A stretch of 6,072 nt of DNA from Anaerolineaceae bacterium (GTDB lineage: Bacteria > Chloroflexota > Anaerolineae > Anaerolineales > Anaerolineaceae): NCBI GenBank assembly GCA_003158355.1, contig PMIV01000193.1, forward strand, positions 1 through 6,072, given 5' to 3'. The notes under the pieces are model-generated. The model did no database searches, was not told the DNA's origin, and was given only the letters and a program-made list of their open reading frames with translations. The stretch's first letter is position 1. Every line of letters starts with the position of its first letter. Of this stretch, positions 4,939 through 6,072 are shown one piece after another. Both the position numbers and the translations under genes were made by a program.

Positions 4939-5475
4939 TTACGCGCGCCAGAACCCGCGCCGTACCGGGCGGACATCTTCTGCGGTGACAAAGGCCTGCG
5001 GATCGGCTTCGAGCACGATCGTTTCGACATGGTCCGCATCTTTGCGCAGGATGGAGGCGTGCAGTTCAAAGACGGTACCGTTCATGCCGCGGCCGGCGAT
5101 CTCAGTGACGGCGTAACCGGAGGCGCGTAGCTTTTCGGCGATCGAAGAGCCGCGGGTGGAGCTGATGATGGTCACCAGCACATGGCCAATAGCCAGTTTG
5201 CTTTCGATGAGCATGCCCACGATATTGCCAGTGGCAAAGCCGGCGGCATAGCCCAGAATGTTGAGATAGTTTCTTTCGCCGGTGAGTACCGAGCTGATCG
5301 CGACCACGAAAATGATCGATTGCAAAAAGCCCAGGATCCAGACCGGAAGTTTCTTGCCGCGGACAACGAACAACACCCGCAGGGTATCCATCGACATATC
5401 ACAAATTCGCAGGCAGAAGATCAGCAATGCGAATAAGTAAGCGTGTGGATCAGTCCAATAAGCTGCTGAAAACAT
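4939..5475 (-). CDS. UPF0316 (DUF5698/DUF2179) membrane protein
   Basis: A 178-residue protein of the UPF0316 family. The N-terminal DUF5698 part has three membrane helices (about 12-25, 45-64 and 70-90) with the family signatures RICDMSMDTLRVLFVVRG (23-40) and GYAAGFATGNIVGMLIESK (75-93). The C-terminal soluble DUF2179 domain (about 97-168) carries the GSSIAEKLRASGYAVTEIAGRG pattern in two adjoining pieces and a late HVETIVLEADPQAFVTAEDV segment. DUF2179 occurs at the end of several membrane-transport-like families and may bind a small ligand; the function is not established. The start codon is 6 bases after the glgP stop, and GTGAAG at the end of glgP is the only ribosome-binding candidate, so the gene is probably translated from the glgP transcript. 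Confidence 0.9.
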   Translation of the reverse strand: MFSAAYWTDPHAYLFALLIFCLRICDMSMDTLRVLFVVRGKKLPVWILGFLQSIIFVVAISSVLTGERNYLNILGYAAGFATGNIVGMLIESKLAIGHVLVTIISSTRGSSIAEKLRASGYAVTEIAGRGMNGTVFELHASILRKDADHVETIVLEADPQAFVTAEDVRPVRRGFWRA

Positions 5476-5481
5476 ATTAAT

Positions 5482-6072
5482 TTACTTCACTTTCTGTTCT
5501 TGAATGGCCGGAAGATAATAATCGGTCATATATTCTTTTAACATGCGCTGAAGGCTGAATTGCGGGGTGAGGGTGCGTAACGACTCTTTGACGAATTTCA
5601 GCCATTCAACCGGAACCTTTTTACTATCCCGTTCATAAAACAGCGGGATGATCTCTTTTTCCAGACTCTCGTAAATGCTTTGGGAATCATCATAGTCCTG
5701 CTGGTCAGTATCCGTGTATTCCTTTTCAGAGCCGATCGACCAGCCGTTTTTACCGTTGTAGCCTTCACGCCACCAGCCGTCGAGGATCGAAAAGTTCAAC
5801 GCGCCGTTGAGGGCTGCTTTCATGCCGGAGGTACCCGAAGCTTCATTGGGCCGGCGCGGTGTGTTCATCCAAATATCCACTCCCTGCACCATGTAGCGGG
5901 CGATATTCATGTCGTAATCTTCGAGGAAGACCAAACGGCCGCCGCTGCGGTTGTCTTTCACGGCCCGGTAGACCTGCTGGATTAATAATTTGCCAGGTTC
6001 ATCGGCGGGGTGAGCCTTGCCGGCAAAGATGATCTGCACCGGCCGGTAAGGGTTGGTGATAATGCGCATTAA
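5482..6072 (-). CDS. glgP: alpha-glucan (glycogen) phosphorylase, C-terminal part
   Basis: The last 196 residues of a glucan phosphorylase, cut by the right window edge. The reading frame stays open to the edge (a Leu codon precedes the first Met), and homologues have several hundred more residues, so the Met at 6069 is internal. Numbering from that Met, FAGKAHPAD (15-23), FLEDYDM (48-54) and NEASGTSGMKAALNG (75-89) are typical; Lys84 in SGTSGMK is the lysine that holds pyridoxal phosphate. GWW.EGYNGKNGWSIG follows. The sequence resembles the shorter bacterial/archaeal clade of alpha-glucan phosphorylases rather than the animal or E. coli type. The enzyme releases glucose-1-phosphate from the ends of storage glucan in the cytoplasm. 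It is the upstream gene of a minus-strand pair with the UPF0316 protein. Confidence 0.95.
   Translation of the reverse strand, partial: LMRIITNPYRPVQIIFAGKAHPADEPGKLLIQQVYRAVKDNRSGGRLVFLEDYDMNIARYMVQGVDIWMNTPRRPNEASGTSGMKAALNGALNFSILDGWWREGYNGKNGWSIGSEKEYTDTDQQDYDDSQSIYESLEKEIIPLFYERDSKKVPVEWLKFVKESLRTLTPQFSLQRMLKEYMTDYYLPAIQEQKVK

Noticed and set aside
5680..5985. 101-residue plus-strand reading frame opposite glgP
   Set aside because: The minus strand carries conserved phosphorylase motifs over the whole stretch, so this is a shadow.
1..6072. CRISPR array, defence system, prophage or biosynthetic cluster
   Set aside because: No regularly spaced repeats and no genes of those kinds are present; all coding sequences are housekeeping, small membrane or zinc proteins, or the RAYT.

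Overview
The window reads as ordinary bacterial chromosome, most likely Chloroflexota and probably the Anaerolineae. That placement is an inference from the overall style of the proteins: Der with extra segments in its first GTPase domain, a short-type alpha-glucan phosphorylase, a UPF0316 membrane protein and a LiaF-like membrane protein. No 16S rRNA or other firm taxonomic marker is present. Genes are compact, start on ATG or TTG, and are separated by clear intrinsic terminators.

Layout, left to right. (1) A tRNA-Arg(CCU) gene on the minus strand with its own promoter (11-122) diverges from a plus-strand pair: a six-helix membrane protein (212-730) and, 4 bases later, a soluble protein of unknown function (735-1157), closed by a strong terminator. 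(2) A 560-base non-coding stretch (1158-1720) holds an intact tRNA-Val(GAC) with a textbook promoter and terminator. In front of it, exactly 170 bases upstream, lies a decayed duplicate of the same promoter and tRNA. A GC-rich segment partly shared with the decayed tRNA lies at 1575-1609, and an orphan terminator at 1654-1683. (3) A REP-associated (IS200-like, HUH/Y1) transposase gene is split into two reading frames (1721-2393). A 53-base REP-like palindrome sits inside it, at the place where the frames overlap. (4) A housekeeping pair follows: der (dual-GTPase ribosome assembly factor) and lepB (signal peptidase I, TTG start behind a perfect Shine-Dalgarno sequence), then a solitary YgiT-type zinc-finger protein. 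(5) A 15-bp bidirectional terminator separates these from a minus-strand operon that enters from the right edge: the C-terminal part of glycogen/alpha-glucan phosphorylase glgP, followed after 6 bases by a UPF0316 (DUF5698/DUF2179) membrane protein.

How it fits together. Der acts in 50S subunit maturation and LepB in protein export; they probably share a transcript (19-base gap). The two tRNA genes are independent single-gene units. The accessory material is confined to about 1190-2400, between tRNA-Val and der. I found no CRISPR array, defence island, biosynthetic cluster, phage gene or riboswitch. The only unusual biology is small-scale mobile and repeat DNA activity: a decayed tRNA duplication, shared GC-rich palindromic segments, and a RAYT gene carrying what may be its own type of palindrome.
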